A DNA stretch of 64,000 bases from Lunularia cruciata (lineage: Eukaryota; Streptophyta; Marchantiopsida; Lunulariales; Lunulariaceae): assembly GCA_948567375.1 (NCBI GenBank), contig OX419759.1, forward strand, positions 24,157,493-24,221,492. Direction: 5' to 3'. Under the pieces are notes generated by a model. It was not told the DNA's origin and made no database searches. It saw only the letters and a program-made list of their open reading frames with translations. The position numbers and the translations under genes are program-made. Below, one piece after another: positions 34,907 through 45,899 of the stretch (position 1 is its first letter; every line of letters begins with the position of its first letter).

Positions 34907-35470
34907 TTGGAAAGTGTGGAGGAGAGAGAAAGATTAGTGCTAGAGCGAGAGAGACTCCTTTGTGAGCGAGAGGATTTACTTGCTGCAAAGGAGGAGAGGC
35001 ATCTGACCTTGCTTACTTCTGAGATGGAGAGAGAGCAAAGATTAGGTGACTTGGACATGGACATACTAGGTGCCGCTGCCATGGCAGAGGGTTACAAGCT
35101 CCAATCACATAATCAGGCACAAGAGCTAGCATATGCTATAGAGAGGTGTGAGAGTGCACATGTTCAGGTAGAGGAGAGCGAGAGTAGTCTAGCTCAGATG
35201 AGAGCTCATGTAGAGGAGAGTGAGATTAGTCTAGCTCATTTGAGGGCTCGTATGGCTTATCTTGGACCCAAACTACGTACTATTGCTCGCAAGACCCATA
35301 CTCGTCATGAGATGCAGACCCAGACTGATGCCACCCATGTGTTACCTCATAGTGTGGAGACTCAAGGCACTCAGACTGAGTTTAGAGAGAGGATTTGTCT
35401 ATCAGGAGAGTATATTCCACGTATCCTCTTCCCCGGTGTCGTCGGGAAAATAGCCCACGTGTACCCTTGA
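34907..35470 (+). CDS. Unassigned coiled-coil protein frame, 187 codons
   Basis: Starts Met-Glu-Ser-Val-Glu-Glu-Arg-Glu-Arg and continues with heptad-like Glu/Arg/Leu residues for about 130 positions. It includes an internal duplication of about 18 residues (Val-Glu-Glu-Ser-Glu-x-Ser-Leu-Ala near residues 83-120). The C-terminus is Thr/Gln-rich. The codon use looks genuine, but no family is recognised. Coiled-coil frames of this kind occur as extra ORFs in plant LTR elements, and that is my best guess. The start could lie further upstream, since GA-rich DNA encoding similar residues precedes it. Confidence 0.35.
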   Translation: MESVEERERLVLERERLLCEREDLLAAKEERHLTLLTSEMEREQRLGDLDMDILGAAAMAEGYKLQSHNQAQELAYAIERCESAHVQVEESESSLAQMRAHVEESEISLAHLRARMAYLGPKLRTIARKTHTRHEMQTQTDATHVLPHSVETQGTQTEFRERICLSGEYIPRILFPGVVGKIAHVYP

Positions 35471-36019
35471 GGCTTTTGGTGTGATAAATTTTCTTTTTCT
35501 CTTCTAGTTGTTGTAAGGAACATGGATTTATGTCAATATGTCTCAGGTGTAGTTTTATGCTACCTTGCTGTGGGAGATATTTCCTATATTATTGTGAAGC
35601 CGGGAAAAGTTATGGTGTTATTAGTTCAAGGAGTCTTTTAATGTGGCTGGAGCCAAGAAATAATGTTGGGTTACACTAGCTCAGGTTCTATTTTATGTTA
35701 TTGGAATGAAGGAGTATTTGCCTTAGAGGAGGAGCAAAAAGGAGTCTTTGAGTTGGAAATACTTGGGGAGACTTTAGAGGAGTTGTGACAATGAAAGGTT
35801 GGGGGGAAAAACAGCATGAAAAAGTTAGAGGACAGTGAAGGAACTCAGCTCGGCAGGAGAGAATTTTTTGAGTGGAAAGGGGTTCTGGACAAAGGGAGCA
35901 AAGGGGGAGGGAATTTGGAAAAAAAAAAGGCCTTCTGTTGAGACAGGAGCAGGGGAAGGATTTTCAAGATGCTTGAGGTCTGAGATAGGACCAGTGGGTG
36001 AATTTTCAAAGTTTGCAGG

Positions 36020-36945
36020 AGAGTGTTGAGGGCTTAAATTTTTTTGAAATGCCTTAGGGCTGTGCTTGGACCAGGAGATGAAATTTCGAAATGTGAGTGA
36101 GTGTCTTGAAGGCTGAAGGATTTTTGAGATGCCTTAGGCTGTGCTTGGACCAGGGGAAGGAATTTTTGAAATCTGAGTGAGTGTCTTGAAGGCTGAAAGA
36201 TTTAGAGATGCCTTAGGCTGTGCTTGGACCACGGGATGAAATTTTCAAAATCTGAGTGAGTGTCTTGAAGGCTGAAGGATTTTGAGATGCCTTAGGGCTG
36301 TGCTTGGACCAGTGGGTGAATTTTTGAAGTTTGCATGAGAGTGTTGAGGGCTGAAAGATTTTTGAAATGCCTTAGGGCTATGCTTGGACCATGAGATGAA
36401 ATTTCAAAATCTAAGTGAGTGTCTTGAAGGCTGAAGGATTTTTGAGATGCCTTAGGCTGTGCTTGGACCATGGGAAGGAATTTTTGAAATCTGAGTGAGT
36501 GTCTTGAAGGCTGAAGGATTTTCGAGATGCCTTAGGGCTGTGCTTGGACCAGGAGATGAAATTTCAAAATCTGAGTGAGTGTCTTGAAGGCTGAAGGATT
36601 TTTGAGATGCCTTAGGCTGTGCTTGGACCAGGGGAAGGAATTTTTGAAATCTGAGTGAGTGTCTTGAAGGCTGAAGGATTTTTGAGATGCCTTAGGGCTG
36701 TGCTTGGACCAGGAGATGAAATTTCGAAATCTGAGTGAGTGTCTTGAAGGCTGAAGGATTTTTGAGATGCCTTAGGCTGTGCGTGGACCAGGGGAAGGAA
36801 TTTTTGAAATCTGAGTGAGTGTCTTGAAGGCTAAAGGATTTTCGAGATGCCTTAGGGCTGTGCTTGGACCAGGAGATGAAATTTCGAAATCTGAGTGAGT
36901 ATCTTGAGGGCTGAAGGATTTTTGAAATGCCTTAGGGCTATGACA
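36020..36945 (+). repeat. About twelve copies of an 80-bp tandem repeat
   Basis: Unit: GAAGGATTTTTGAGATGCCTTAGG ... TGTGCTTGGACCAG ... AATTTTTGAAATCTGAGTGAGTGTCTTGAAGGCT. Copies alternate between two subtypes (AGGGCTGTGC...AGGAGATGAAATTTC and AGGCTGTGC...GGGGAAGGAATTTTT), so the higher-order period is about 160 bp. No frame is kept through the array. Confidence 0.92.
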
Positions 36946-37391
36946 AGAGCAGAAAGAAATTCAAAGGAGCAGGATATTTTTGAGTTTTGCTTGGTCATTG
37001 ATTTGGAATAGTGGAGAAGAAAAGGAGTTGAAATCTGCAGGAAGGACTGAACTAAGGCGAGAGTTTTAGGGTTTAGGGTTTAGGAAGGACTGAACTAAGG
37101 CGAGAGCAAGAGAAGAAAATAGAGAGTTTGACTTTGCCTTGCACAAGATAGGAGAGATTTTGAAGGTTGGATTCCCTGAGCAGTAGCCATTGACATGGTA
37201 GATTTGTGTTAGGGTTGCTCTGGCTGGACAGGGAATGATCTTGAATGTGGAAGGATGTTTATTGTGAGAATGTTGATAGGAGAGCAAATCTTGAATGAAG
37301 AATGTTTGTTGTGAAGAGGTGGACGTGGAATGAATTTTGAATGTAGAGGATGTGCTGTTGCAAATGTAATAGTGAAGAATTCTCATGAAGG

Positions 37392-37500
37392 GGAGACTGG
37401 GCAGAGTGAATGAGAGACTGGGCAGAGTAAATGAGAGACTGGACAGAGCAAATGAGAGAATGGACAAAGTGAATGAGAGACTGTTCAGAGTGAAGGAGCG
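37392..37500 (+). repeat. Five copies of a 21-bp repeat
   Basis: The unit GAGACTGGGCAGAGTGAATGA keeps frame and would encode Arg-Leu-Gly-Arg-Val-Asn-Glu heptads within the short plus frame 37385-37579. Translation of that frame is not supported otherwise. Confidence 0.9.
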
Positions 37501-38046
37501 AGAGTCTCCAGGGCTTGGTCTGGACAGGAGTGAACTATTGAAGAGAGATTTTCAAAGGTTGCTTTGCCTTGGTCTGTGATAGAAGGAGAGAGAAACTTTT
37601 GAAAGTGCTATTGAGCATGACAGTGGCCAGATGAACAAATGGCAGGGAGTATGCCTTGAAGGAGTGCAGGGTAGAGGAGAGAAATTATCGTAGGAAAACA
37701 AGGCCTTGAGAGTGCAGGGCAGAAAATGGGTTTATTTGCAAGAGAATGAATGACCTTACAAGAGAGAGAAGGCTGGACAGGAAAGAAAATTTTGCAAGTC
37801 TAGTAGAGCTAAGAGGATGGTGTGTTTGGCCTGTGACTAGCATCATGGAAGCCCCATTGTAGGAGCTCTCAGTTTGTCTATATGAAAGGTTTGACTCGGT
37901 AATCTGGCCTGGTTGAGCTGACTAGAATACTAGTTGTTGTTCGTAAAGTAAAATTCCAGCCTCTTCTAGGAACTGTCAGGTCCCAAAACCATAGCTGAAA
38001 CCGTGTGAGCTAGCCAGTTCTGGGAAAGCCGAGGAAAAACTAAGCA

Positions 38047-38925
38047 CAAGCAGCCAGGTGCCCGGTGCACTCTCGAGGCCGAACCAATTCCCCGACACCG
38101 ACTTCCTATGGAAGAAGATTATTATTGTGGATATTACTTGCATGTGTTCATTATGGATTCGTGGTGCTATTGGTTTCCATGCATGGGAGAGTGGGACAAC
38201 TATGCATGGTTGGTTCCCTCACACACAATCCGGGCCTGTAGGGTGGGTGGCCCGTCTTGGTGTTTTCCATTTCATCCAGTTTTGTTTGCTACGCTTTGAG
38301 GTTATCTTGTGGATAGATCTTACTTCGGATGGAGTGGAGTGGTTGCTACGGAGCATGTGGCAGTGGTCTGAACTCCTTGAGGGAGTTCACACCGGGTCTC
38401 GCTTCATGGCATGTTTGTGCTCAAGAGATATACAGCGAGATTCAGAGTTCAGAGGACTTAGATCATATGAGCATTTGACTTCATTAGGTTTACCTCTTCG
38501 TGATCTTTTGATCATAGATAGTTATGCACTCTCTTATTATAGGAACCATACACATGGTACTATCTACCCTACCCACTTCCGTCCTTATTGGGTACATAGA
38601 GCATCATACACTTGGTCATTTGACCCTTTGATGAGTGCTTTGGACAGATTTGTCCATGACGATAGGCCTGTTATGCTATATTAGTTGGGCAGAAGAGGAG
38701 TGGACATCAGGTAGATTGAGTTCTTATAGTTGTGACCCTTATCCTCTTCTTGCTAGTGGTATCAGGCATCAAGACTTGGATGAGAGCGAGTGGCTCCTAT
38801 GGTGGTCATTGAGTCCATTTAGGATTCAACATCATGTATACCGTCATAGACTTGAGGATGCAGTAGTAGCACTTAGACACCATAGTGCATCTTCTTCTTC
38901 TTCTTCTTCACCTCCTTGACCTCCA
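38047..38925 (+). pseudogene. Unassigned frames downstream of the GA-rich spacer
   Basis: The frame 38058-38684 (208 codons) is Trp- and Arg-rich with Leu-Gly-Leu-Pro-Leu-Arg-Asp-Leu-Leu-Ile and Pro-Tyr-Trp-Val-His-Arg. A second frame, 38635-38919, ends in a Ser8 run from a TCT repeat. Neither is recognised. The sequence just before them matches the start of the protease region in the methyltransferase-bearing element, so this unit shares that element's layout but not its pol. Confidence 0.3.
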
Positions 38926-39954
38926 TAGTCATAGGTTTAGGTTCTATTGGCTCCCCATTTATATACATATTATGTTCATTTCTTCCCATGTATACATTTA
39001 TGTTTTAGTTTACACTTGTGAACTCTCATATTCATATTGAACTCTATTATCATACTCATATTCATATCTCATATTGAACTCTCATTGTGGTCTAACTCTT
39101 GTATTTTCATGTGCTAAATTTTGAATTGTGCCTTTTGTATCCAAAGTGTCACCACCTTACAAATATGGGCATCATTTCCCTTTAAACACTCAACCCTAAA
39201 CACATCACGAGCGGCCCTCAACGTCTACGCGCACCAATGAGCACCTCCGAGCAACTACGAGCCAAAAATTCATGTCTGTCAAGCGCCGACAAGCGCATAC
39301 CGACTTCATGAGCTTTTTCCTAGCGTTGTCGAGCGCCACCTAGCGGCCACGAGCATCAATTGGCGCCTACCTAGTGGCCACCCAGCGCCACCCAGCAACC
39401 ACAAGCACCTACTAGCACTCAATCCCTTCTACAAGTGCCTACGATCGCCCACGAGCGGCTACAAGCACCCACGAGCACCCTAAACAACTTGCTTGCCTTC
39501 ATTTTGTTTTCCGTGTTGCATTGGATTGAGCGGCAACAAGCGGTGACTAGCGGCAGGAGAGACTTTTGGGTGGCTATGAGCATCAAATAGCGGCATCTTG
39601 GGCTTATTTTGCAAGAAAGACATGACAGGAATGGAGTGGTAAAGACAACATCAAAAAAAAAAACTTGTGAGGAACTGAATGGTAACAAGCTGCATCAGGC
39701 GGATACTAGAAACATTTATCAAGTTTCCATAACTCATCTTTATTATAATCATAATAAAGGTTACATGGTGGTATACTATTCACTATCAGTAGAGTATGAT
39801 GGACGTTGAACTTGAGTGAGCACTTTAAAATAGTTACTTATTTCCTCAAGAGTTTTCCTTGCTTGTACGAGACTCATTTTGATTTCATGAGTGCGCTTTG
39901 ATTCTAAACTCTTCTCCTTAAATTTGTGTTTTTCTGCCCTAGCTTTCCTTTTAT
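38926..39954. other. Non-coding DNA with GCGCC-type array
   Basis: 38930-39130 is AT-rich with repeated CATATTGAACTC phrases. 39195-39560 is the degenerate array listed next. 39600-39950 shows no coding signal. Confidence 0.4.
39195..39560 (-). repeat. Degenerate GCGCC-type array, inverted relative to 25751-25935
   Basis: Themes such as GAGCGCCACCTAGCGGCCACGAGC and CCCAGCGCCACCCAGC recur every 10-25 bases. The reverse complement of 39205-39260 aligns with 25765-25790 (CGTAGACGTTG ... GCCGCTC). The two arrays therefore face each other across the inserted block. Confidence 0.6.
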
Positions 39955-41082
39955 CTACGCTCTATTTTTTTCTATTTCAATTTTCATCTTCTTTGTCTCT
40001 AATCTAACGAGCTTTGCTTCCATTCTCATCATTGTTTTCTCTCTCTTCCTCATGTTGGTGGCTTCTAGTTCAGCTAGTCGTAACCTCTCTCTAGATTCTA
40101 TACTATCTGCCTTTAACATGGTAATTTTTGCTAAATCATGAGACAATGACATACTAGGTGACAACTTGGGTACCTTACTTGCAGATATTCCACCTTTCCT
40201 CCTCTTTGGGTCACGTTCTCCTTCTTGGTCTGCACAATTGGATCCATCTCTTGTAGAAATTAAAGGCGGTGATGGTGTAATGAAAGGTGAGTCCTCGATC
40301 GGTGGAACAAATGGAGACTCATCCTTTGGTGATAGGATTCCATTCTCCATGCCACTTGCTAAACTTTCCACCCCTTGGGTGTTTGCGACCAACTCAGGGC
40401 CCAAGTCAGGGAGCACCACCTCTGGAGGAGATGAGAATTGGGAGTACTCCTACGCACTTTCATGGACCTCTTCCTCGCTAGCCTCACAAATCTCGCTCAA
40501 ATTAGGATTACAATCTCCTAAACTTACCATTGCCGGTGGACTTATGTTTTCTCTACTCCCAAACATGGCTTCCATTCTTGCAAAATGCGGGCACATTCCA
40601 TTCAATTTATCTTATATAGTTCTCCATCCTTTTCCATATTGCTTCTCGGTGAGACCTTCTCCCGCAGCCTTGTTCTTAAGCTCCCGAGTTTCTTTGTATT
40701 GTTTCATGTACCGCAACCATTTCTTGTAAAGTCTGTCACCTGTCATAGAAGTAGGAAATCCGATACCCTCTCTAATCAAAAAGGTTGCCATGAAACTAAA
40801 TGCGGTCGATTTCTAAATGGGCTTTTTGCAATTCCCACCATGAATTTGTGCAAAATGCTCGGGGTCCTCCAAATAATCCAATATTTGGCTATAATGGTGT
40901 GTTGCCATGCAAAATAGTTCATCCTCCTTGGTTTTGCTAGGCATAGAAGAAGCCATCCTCAACAAGTCTCCAAATTTCCCTAATGGCTGTTGAGGTTGCA
41001 AATCCAAAGATGACTCTATAGGTCCCAAATCAGCGTCGATAAGGGAGTCTCCTACACTAAAACAAGGTACTTGATCTCCCAT
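39955..41082 (-). pseudogene. Myb/SANT-like (trihelix-type) partner gene of the Harbinger element
   Basis: Minus-strand frames 41082-40813 and 40419-39955 are joined by a third frame that reads Leu-Tyr-Lys-Lys-Trp-Leu-Arg-Tyr, Leu-Lys-Asn-Lys and Gly-Leu-Thr-Glu-Lys-Gln-Tyr-Gly-Lys-Gly-Trp. The C-terminus has Lys-Arg-Arg-Lys-Gly-Gly, then a long Glu/Arg/Leu coiled coil. This is the layout of the Myb/SANT-like DNA-binding proteins that accompany PIF/Harbinger transposases and help nuclear import and terminus binding. Stops and frameshifts make it a pseudogene. It lies 0.5 kb inside the right terminus at 41578, opposite in orientation to the transposase. Confidence 0.6.
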
Positions 41083-42056
41083 TGCAAAAAGTTTGTTGCA
41101 CTCTTAGTGTGAGAATCGTTGCACTCTAATCAATTTCTTGGTTGCCGCACGGCAGCACTGATCATTTCCCACACCAATGCAAAACTACAAAACCGCCGTT
41201 ACTTGCCTGACAACTCGCACATTTGCTCCAAGGGTGGTGAATTTCAGTTTACAAATTTGAATTGTTGGGCGGGGCCATTTTGGATCTTGAATACAAAACC
41301 AGATCATCAATACGTGACTAAATGGTTACGTGGCTACACTCTTGAGGAAACACGTCACTCTTTCTGACAATCATTTATTTAGTTACGGCATTCCAAAACA
41401 TTCGTAACATATGATTTGATTTTTATAAATGAATGCAATAGCTAAATATACTCCTTAACTGAAGTTACAGAGCGTTCAGTTATTACAATCTCATATTGTT
41501 ACAGAGTTCACTAAAAATTATTACGAAGTTTGTTATTTATCCTGTAGACATCCGTCAAACCTATTTCTGAAACCTCCTATTGTAGACAAGTTGATGAGTT
41601 TCTTCATCTATAAAAAGAAGTATTGATTGTGCATTAGTAATGAAGTGTGCTACAATAAATGGGGAGCCGAGCATTGTCTTTCCAGAAAGAAGATAGAAAA
41701 ACTTCTCAATATAGATTATGAAATTCAATTTAGACACAATTTGAATATATCTATTTTTTTCAAAAAATAAGGTTAAAGACTTCTCAATATAAATTACAAA
41801 TTTCAATTTAAATGTGATTTAAATTTTAATAATATAATCTATTTTTTATTATTCTTTCCATAAACAAGACACAAGATTTCTCAATAGAATGCAAAACTCA
41901 ATTTAGATTCAACTTGAATACATTTGTTTATGTGACATCAATTCGCAGGATAAATCTTATTACTTACCTTTAAAAAAGACTATCGTCTACTATAGTAGGT
42001 CCATATAGTAGGAGTGTAGGTACCCCAAATTGCCTTTAGAAATTATAGACGGAAAT

Positions 42057-42170
42057 GAAGATGACAGATTCGAACGACGTGCAAGGATGGGAAGAGGAGA
42101 CATGAATGAAGATGACAGATTCGAACAACGTGCAAGGATGGGAAGAGGAGACATGAATGAAGATGACAAA
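42057..42170 (+). repeat. 51-bp tandem repeat, about 2.3 copies
   Basis: The unit starts GAAGATGACAGATTCGAACG at 42057 and 42108, with one difference (ACGACGT versus ACAACGT), and a partial third copy from 42159. It sits between the two CTACTATAGTAG-containing segments. Confidence 0.93.
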
Positions 42171-42594
42171 CAAAAACGGGGAAGGTAGACAAGGGAATGA
42201 CATGCGAGGAGGTAAGGGAGGGATGGAGATGATGGAAGGAATGATAACAAGAATAGGAAGGGAGATAGAGCAAGTTTTTTATGCCCAATGCATGATGCAT
42301 GGGGTTTATCCTAGTTTACCTTTTAAGAAGAGTGTTGTCTACTATAGTAGGGTAGGTATCTATAAGCTCCATTCTTGAGTTGTAGAAGAATTGCCTCTAC
42401 AACAGACAAGGATAGGATAATGGACAAAAGTGAGATGACGGATGAGAAAGATGAGCAAGAACAAGGATGATAGATGAGAATGGAGACAACAAGTGTGGAA
42501 TGGAGATGATGATGACAAATAGAATTGCATTTGGTGATAAAGATGATGTATGTCTTCACGTGTTCTTTTTACTTGATGCATGGTGCTTACCCTA

Positions 42595-42632
<38 letters not shown>

Positions 42633-43392
42633 TCTAGCATATGACCTCACCATTGGTAGAATTGTCCATGCTTGTGATTCCGCCCCATTGGATATCAAAT
42701 GCAATTTGATATGCTTTGCTTTATTTTGCCTTGCCTCACTCATGCAACCATGAGTTTCTTAATTAGCACCCTCAAAACCAAATTAACAAACCCTTACGTA
42801 TATATCATTTAGTCATGGGTTCAAATATATTATTTTAAACACAACACCTTCTCTTTGTTCACCTTCTCTTTGTTTGCATGCAAGTATGAGTTCTTCAATT
42901 AGCGCGGTTGAAACAAACCTTACCTAAGCATTTTACAATCTAGAAGCTATGGATTGTTTCTTGTAAACAATTGACATTGACTAAACCACCAAATGCATAG
43001 CTCAACAAGAAGAACAAGAAGAGGTTGTGGTGCATAAGTTTACAAATTATCACTAATGATGTATGATCATATGTTAGAATAATCTAAATAATAAACTTGG
43101 TTTTTGGTTTTAATTATTTTTAAAGATATATAAAATTTAATCTAGAGCAACAAGGCATATGAGATCTGATCTAGAGTTAGAAATTTATTATTGTGAATAT
43201 ATTGATAGACAAAATATTATGGATTCTATACGGGTATCTTCTTTGTGACTCATGGATTTCCATGTGTAAGCCATAGAACGTAGCTATAAATGCTATAAAG
43301 TTACTCCAAACTTGTAAGCATGATGAAACTCTAAGAACATGGATTGAAACTTTTCATTTTATTCTTTTTGTGTAAAATAGATATAGATGAAC

Positions 43393-43394
<2 letters not shown>

Positions 43395-43464
<70 letters not shown>
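43395..43464. repeat. (TA)n microsatellite, about 35 units
   Basis: Uninterrupted TA repeat. The Tyr-Ile repeat frame on the minus strand is its translation and not a protein. Confidence 0.97.
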
Positions 43465-43468
<4 letters not shown>

Positions 43469-44539
43469 GCAAAAAACCAAGGAGTGCTAAAAGGAAAAAG
43501 AGCACACAAGACTGAAAATACAAAGAAAACTAAGTTTTCCAAATAAACACAAAGAAATAATCCTCATCTAAAAATTGATAAATAAATTTATTACTATATT
43601 ATAATAATAAAAATACTTTAATTATATATTTTGGTAGGTGAGTGTGGAGGGAATAGATGTGATAAACATACCTATTGTTATTGCACACCTATGAAAGTCT
43701 AAAGCTTAAGAGCATTATGCTATAATGAAATTCTCTATCAAAAGTAAAATGTGAGCATGGGTTGGGAAACAACCAGATCTCTTCTCTTCAACAAAGAATC
43801 TTGAGCTATTTATCCAAAAAATCAATCAAATTGGTGATGAAGGTGCACCAATTTCTTTTATAATTAAAAGAAAAAGGTACCAAAAGAGAGTAGCGGTATA
43901 TTATGATCATTCTTTCTCCAAGTTACAACGGTCATCAATATTTTTGTCTAAATATCAACTTGTGCTAGTGTCTCTATTCTTAAGGTGTTCAAAACAACTA
44001 CATCAATAAAGTGCATTGACCATCTATGATTATGATAATATTTGCTCTCATTTGATATGAAAGCAGTCCTTGTATATCTAAACACCACTTAATTTGTATA
44101 TGGGCCCATGTAGCTTGGAAGAGCTAACTATAAGGTCATGGATAATATCATAAACTATGGTGTGTTCTCCATCTACTACATATTATAAAATATATATTTT
44201 TTGTATGTCATATGTGGAGCCACATGCACATACTTTTGGGAGCCTTAGAAGGTCTAGATGTATGAGACTAAAAAGGAAATAGAGTGTAGTAAAAAACTCC
44301 ATAGATATTAAATGGATATTCTCTATAAAGAAAAATATATAACCAAACTCCAAAGCTTTTATTTCCACAAAAAATCCTAATCCTATCAAATAAAGACATG
44401 TCAATGCGTATATTGGTAAGGATTTACGTGTGCATATGCTCATTGATATTTACTTGAATATTTCTAAAGTCTAGTGAAACAAAGTCAAAATATATTGAGA
44501 ATGTTATACATGAAAAATTCGGCAAAAGATGATGAGTTA

Positions 44540-44950
44540 TGTAACAGTATGGAGTTTAGCGACATAGTTAATAAGGCTAACAAAGTAGAGAATAAGCCAA
44601 ATTAGCCTAGAATATTTCAAAAGCATCTAGGAAGCTTCTTGGGAAGCTTCCCGACTAGTTAACTTGCATTCCAAGCATATAGCTTCTAGAAGCTTCTAAC
44701 TAGCTTAGCTTGCATGCCAAGTAGACGGTTTCTAGAAGGAAGCTTTTTGAGAAGCTTCCTAGTTAACTTGGCTCACACTCTAAGAGAGCGGCTCAAGGAA
44801 GTTTCTTGAGAAGCTTCTCAAGGGCCTTGTATGCTACCTATAAATACCAAAACCAAAGCTCATGCTAGGCATTTGGAGTTTTCACTCATTCAAGTGTCCC
44901 AATGTGAGTTTCCATTCTCCTATTTCTCTCCTCAGATTTGGTCTTTTACA
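44540..44950 (-). repeat. Solo LTR, family A, minus orientation
   Basis: 411 bp, TGTAACAGTATGG ... TTGGTCTTTTACA. It is the reverse complement of the family A LTRs with scattered substitutions. AGTTA flanks both sides (44535-44539 and 44951-44955), a perfect 5-bp target duplication. The internal region is gone. Confidence 0.94.
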
Positions 44951-45899
44951 AGTTACCCATATGTGTATCTAAAAGTCATAAGTACCAAAATCTATTATTA
45001 TGATAAATGTCAATATAAAAGATGACCATGGTATAAAAACTTATCACCTAAAAAGGAAACAACTAAGGTCCATGCATCTATGAAGGTTATTAGTATGATG
45101 ATCTCTTGTAGTATGATACTACATCCTCCCATGTCTATGGGTAGTGCTATATATATTTTTCATCACTCTTTTGATAATTATATTAGTGTACATAGTCCTA
45201 ACAAAGTGTATAAGTTATAATACATGGTATTATCAAAAGTGTATGAGTGTAGCAAAAGTGTCTCTATAGGGATATATGTGCAAGTTATGTAAGAGGCTTT
45301 GAAGAGATATCAATATGTATGATAAAGTATACTATTTGTGCATTCCTCAACCTAAAGAGTAAGTGAACATGGGTTGTATCTTGAACCAATGTGTTGAAGA
45401 TGAAAGAGTTGTAGTAATCCTTTTTCCCTAGAGGAGATTTTAATACTCACATGTCTCTTATTGTGAATTGGAACTCTTGTAGAATTTGAGAGAGTGAGAA
45501 TTGTACATGGGCTTTATATCTTGTATTTATCAATTAAGATTCATAAACCCATGATCTCTAAATTACTTGTGAAAGTCATTACAACATGGACCACATCTTT
45601 CAAAGGAGCCTAAGATATAAGTATCATCAAAGAGAAAAGAAATATGATGGAAAATAATAACAACTTTTCATAAAGTTGTATAATGAATTATGGTAGAAAG
45701 AGGTCCTTAGGGAATCCCCTTAGTATATATCAACTTTGTGAGTCTCTGAGATAGTATGGTGACTATGAATTGTAATAATTAACATAAAATTACCTTTATT
45801 TTTTAAATGAAAATTATACTTAGTGTTGTAAATATTTTGGTTCTTCTTTATCTAACTTTTCAAGTCATGGTTTATTGGTTTGTTTGGGGAGAAAATAGA
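44951..45899. other. AT-rich DNA, probably decayed Ty1/copia sequence
   Basis: Many stops in all frames. The position upstream of the RNase H remnant (in element orientation, downstream) would suit copia 3' non-coding sequence. Nothing specific is seen. Confidence 0.3.

Larger units (their letters stand above)
35480..38046 (+). other. GA-rich spacer with tandem repeats
   Basis: About 2.5 kb of purine-rich sequence with no conserved frame, similar in composition and phrases (GGACAGGAG, TTTTTGAGA, GGCTGAAGGA) to the spacer at 53420-56170. It contains an 80-bp tandem array at 36020-36945 and a 21-bp array at 37392-37500. It ends at a sequence, CAGGTGCYCGGTGCACTC, shared with the end of the other spacer. 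Confidence 0.6.
23332..41578. mobile_element. PIF/Harbinger element termini enclosing transposase, Myb-like gene and nested insertions
   Basis: The left terminus AGGGGGTTTCAAAAATAGTT (23332) and right terminus (reverse complement AGGAGGTTTCAGAAATAGGT, ending 41578) match at 17 of the first 20 bases. Each is flanked by ATT (23329-23331 and 41579-41581), a 3-bp target duplication as in this superfamily, although TTA/TAA is more usual. Subterminal GTTACRRAGCGTT and GTTACRGAGTT motifs occur at both ends. Next to the left end is a Harbinger transposase pseudogene (plus); next to the right end is a Myb/SANT-like gene (minus). This convergent pair is the normal content of a PIF/Harbinger element. 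About 14 kb of other transposons separates them, so I read the whole as one old element with nested insertions. Confidence 0.55.
41579..44539. other. AT-rich intergenic DNA with simple repeats
   Basis: No gene is recognised. It contains the 51-bp repeats at 42057-42170, TA tracts at 42599-42629 and 43395-43464, and two copies of the palindrome CTACTATAGTAG (about 41990 and 42338) embedded in a longer similarity. 43660-44400 may contain remains of Ty1/copia pol on the minus strand, but I cannot read it with confidence. Confidence 0.4.

Noticed and set aside
36020-36945. Regular repeats considered as a CRISPR array
   Set aside because: Units of 80 bp are contiguous with no unique spacers, and the genome is eukaryotic.
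32338-39560. A complete LTR element comprising the 33.8-38.9 kb cargo
   Set aside because: I could not find a pair of direct LTRs bracketing it. The only nearby LTR (33066-33757) is a solo copy with its own target duplication.
43354-43542. Frame with a long Tyr-Ile repeat
   Set aside because: Translation of the TA microsatellite at 43395-43464.
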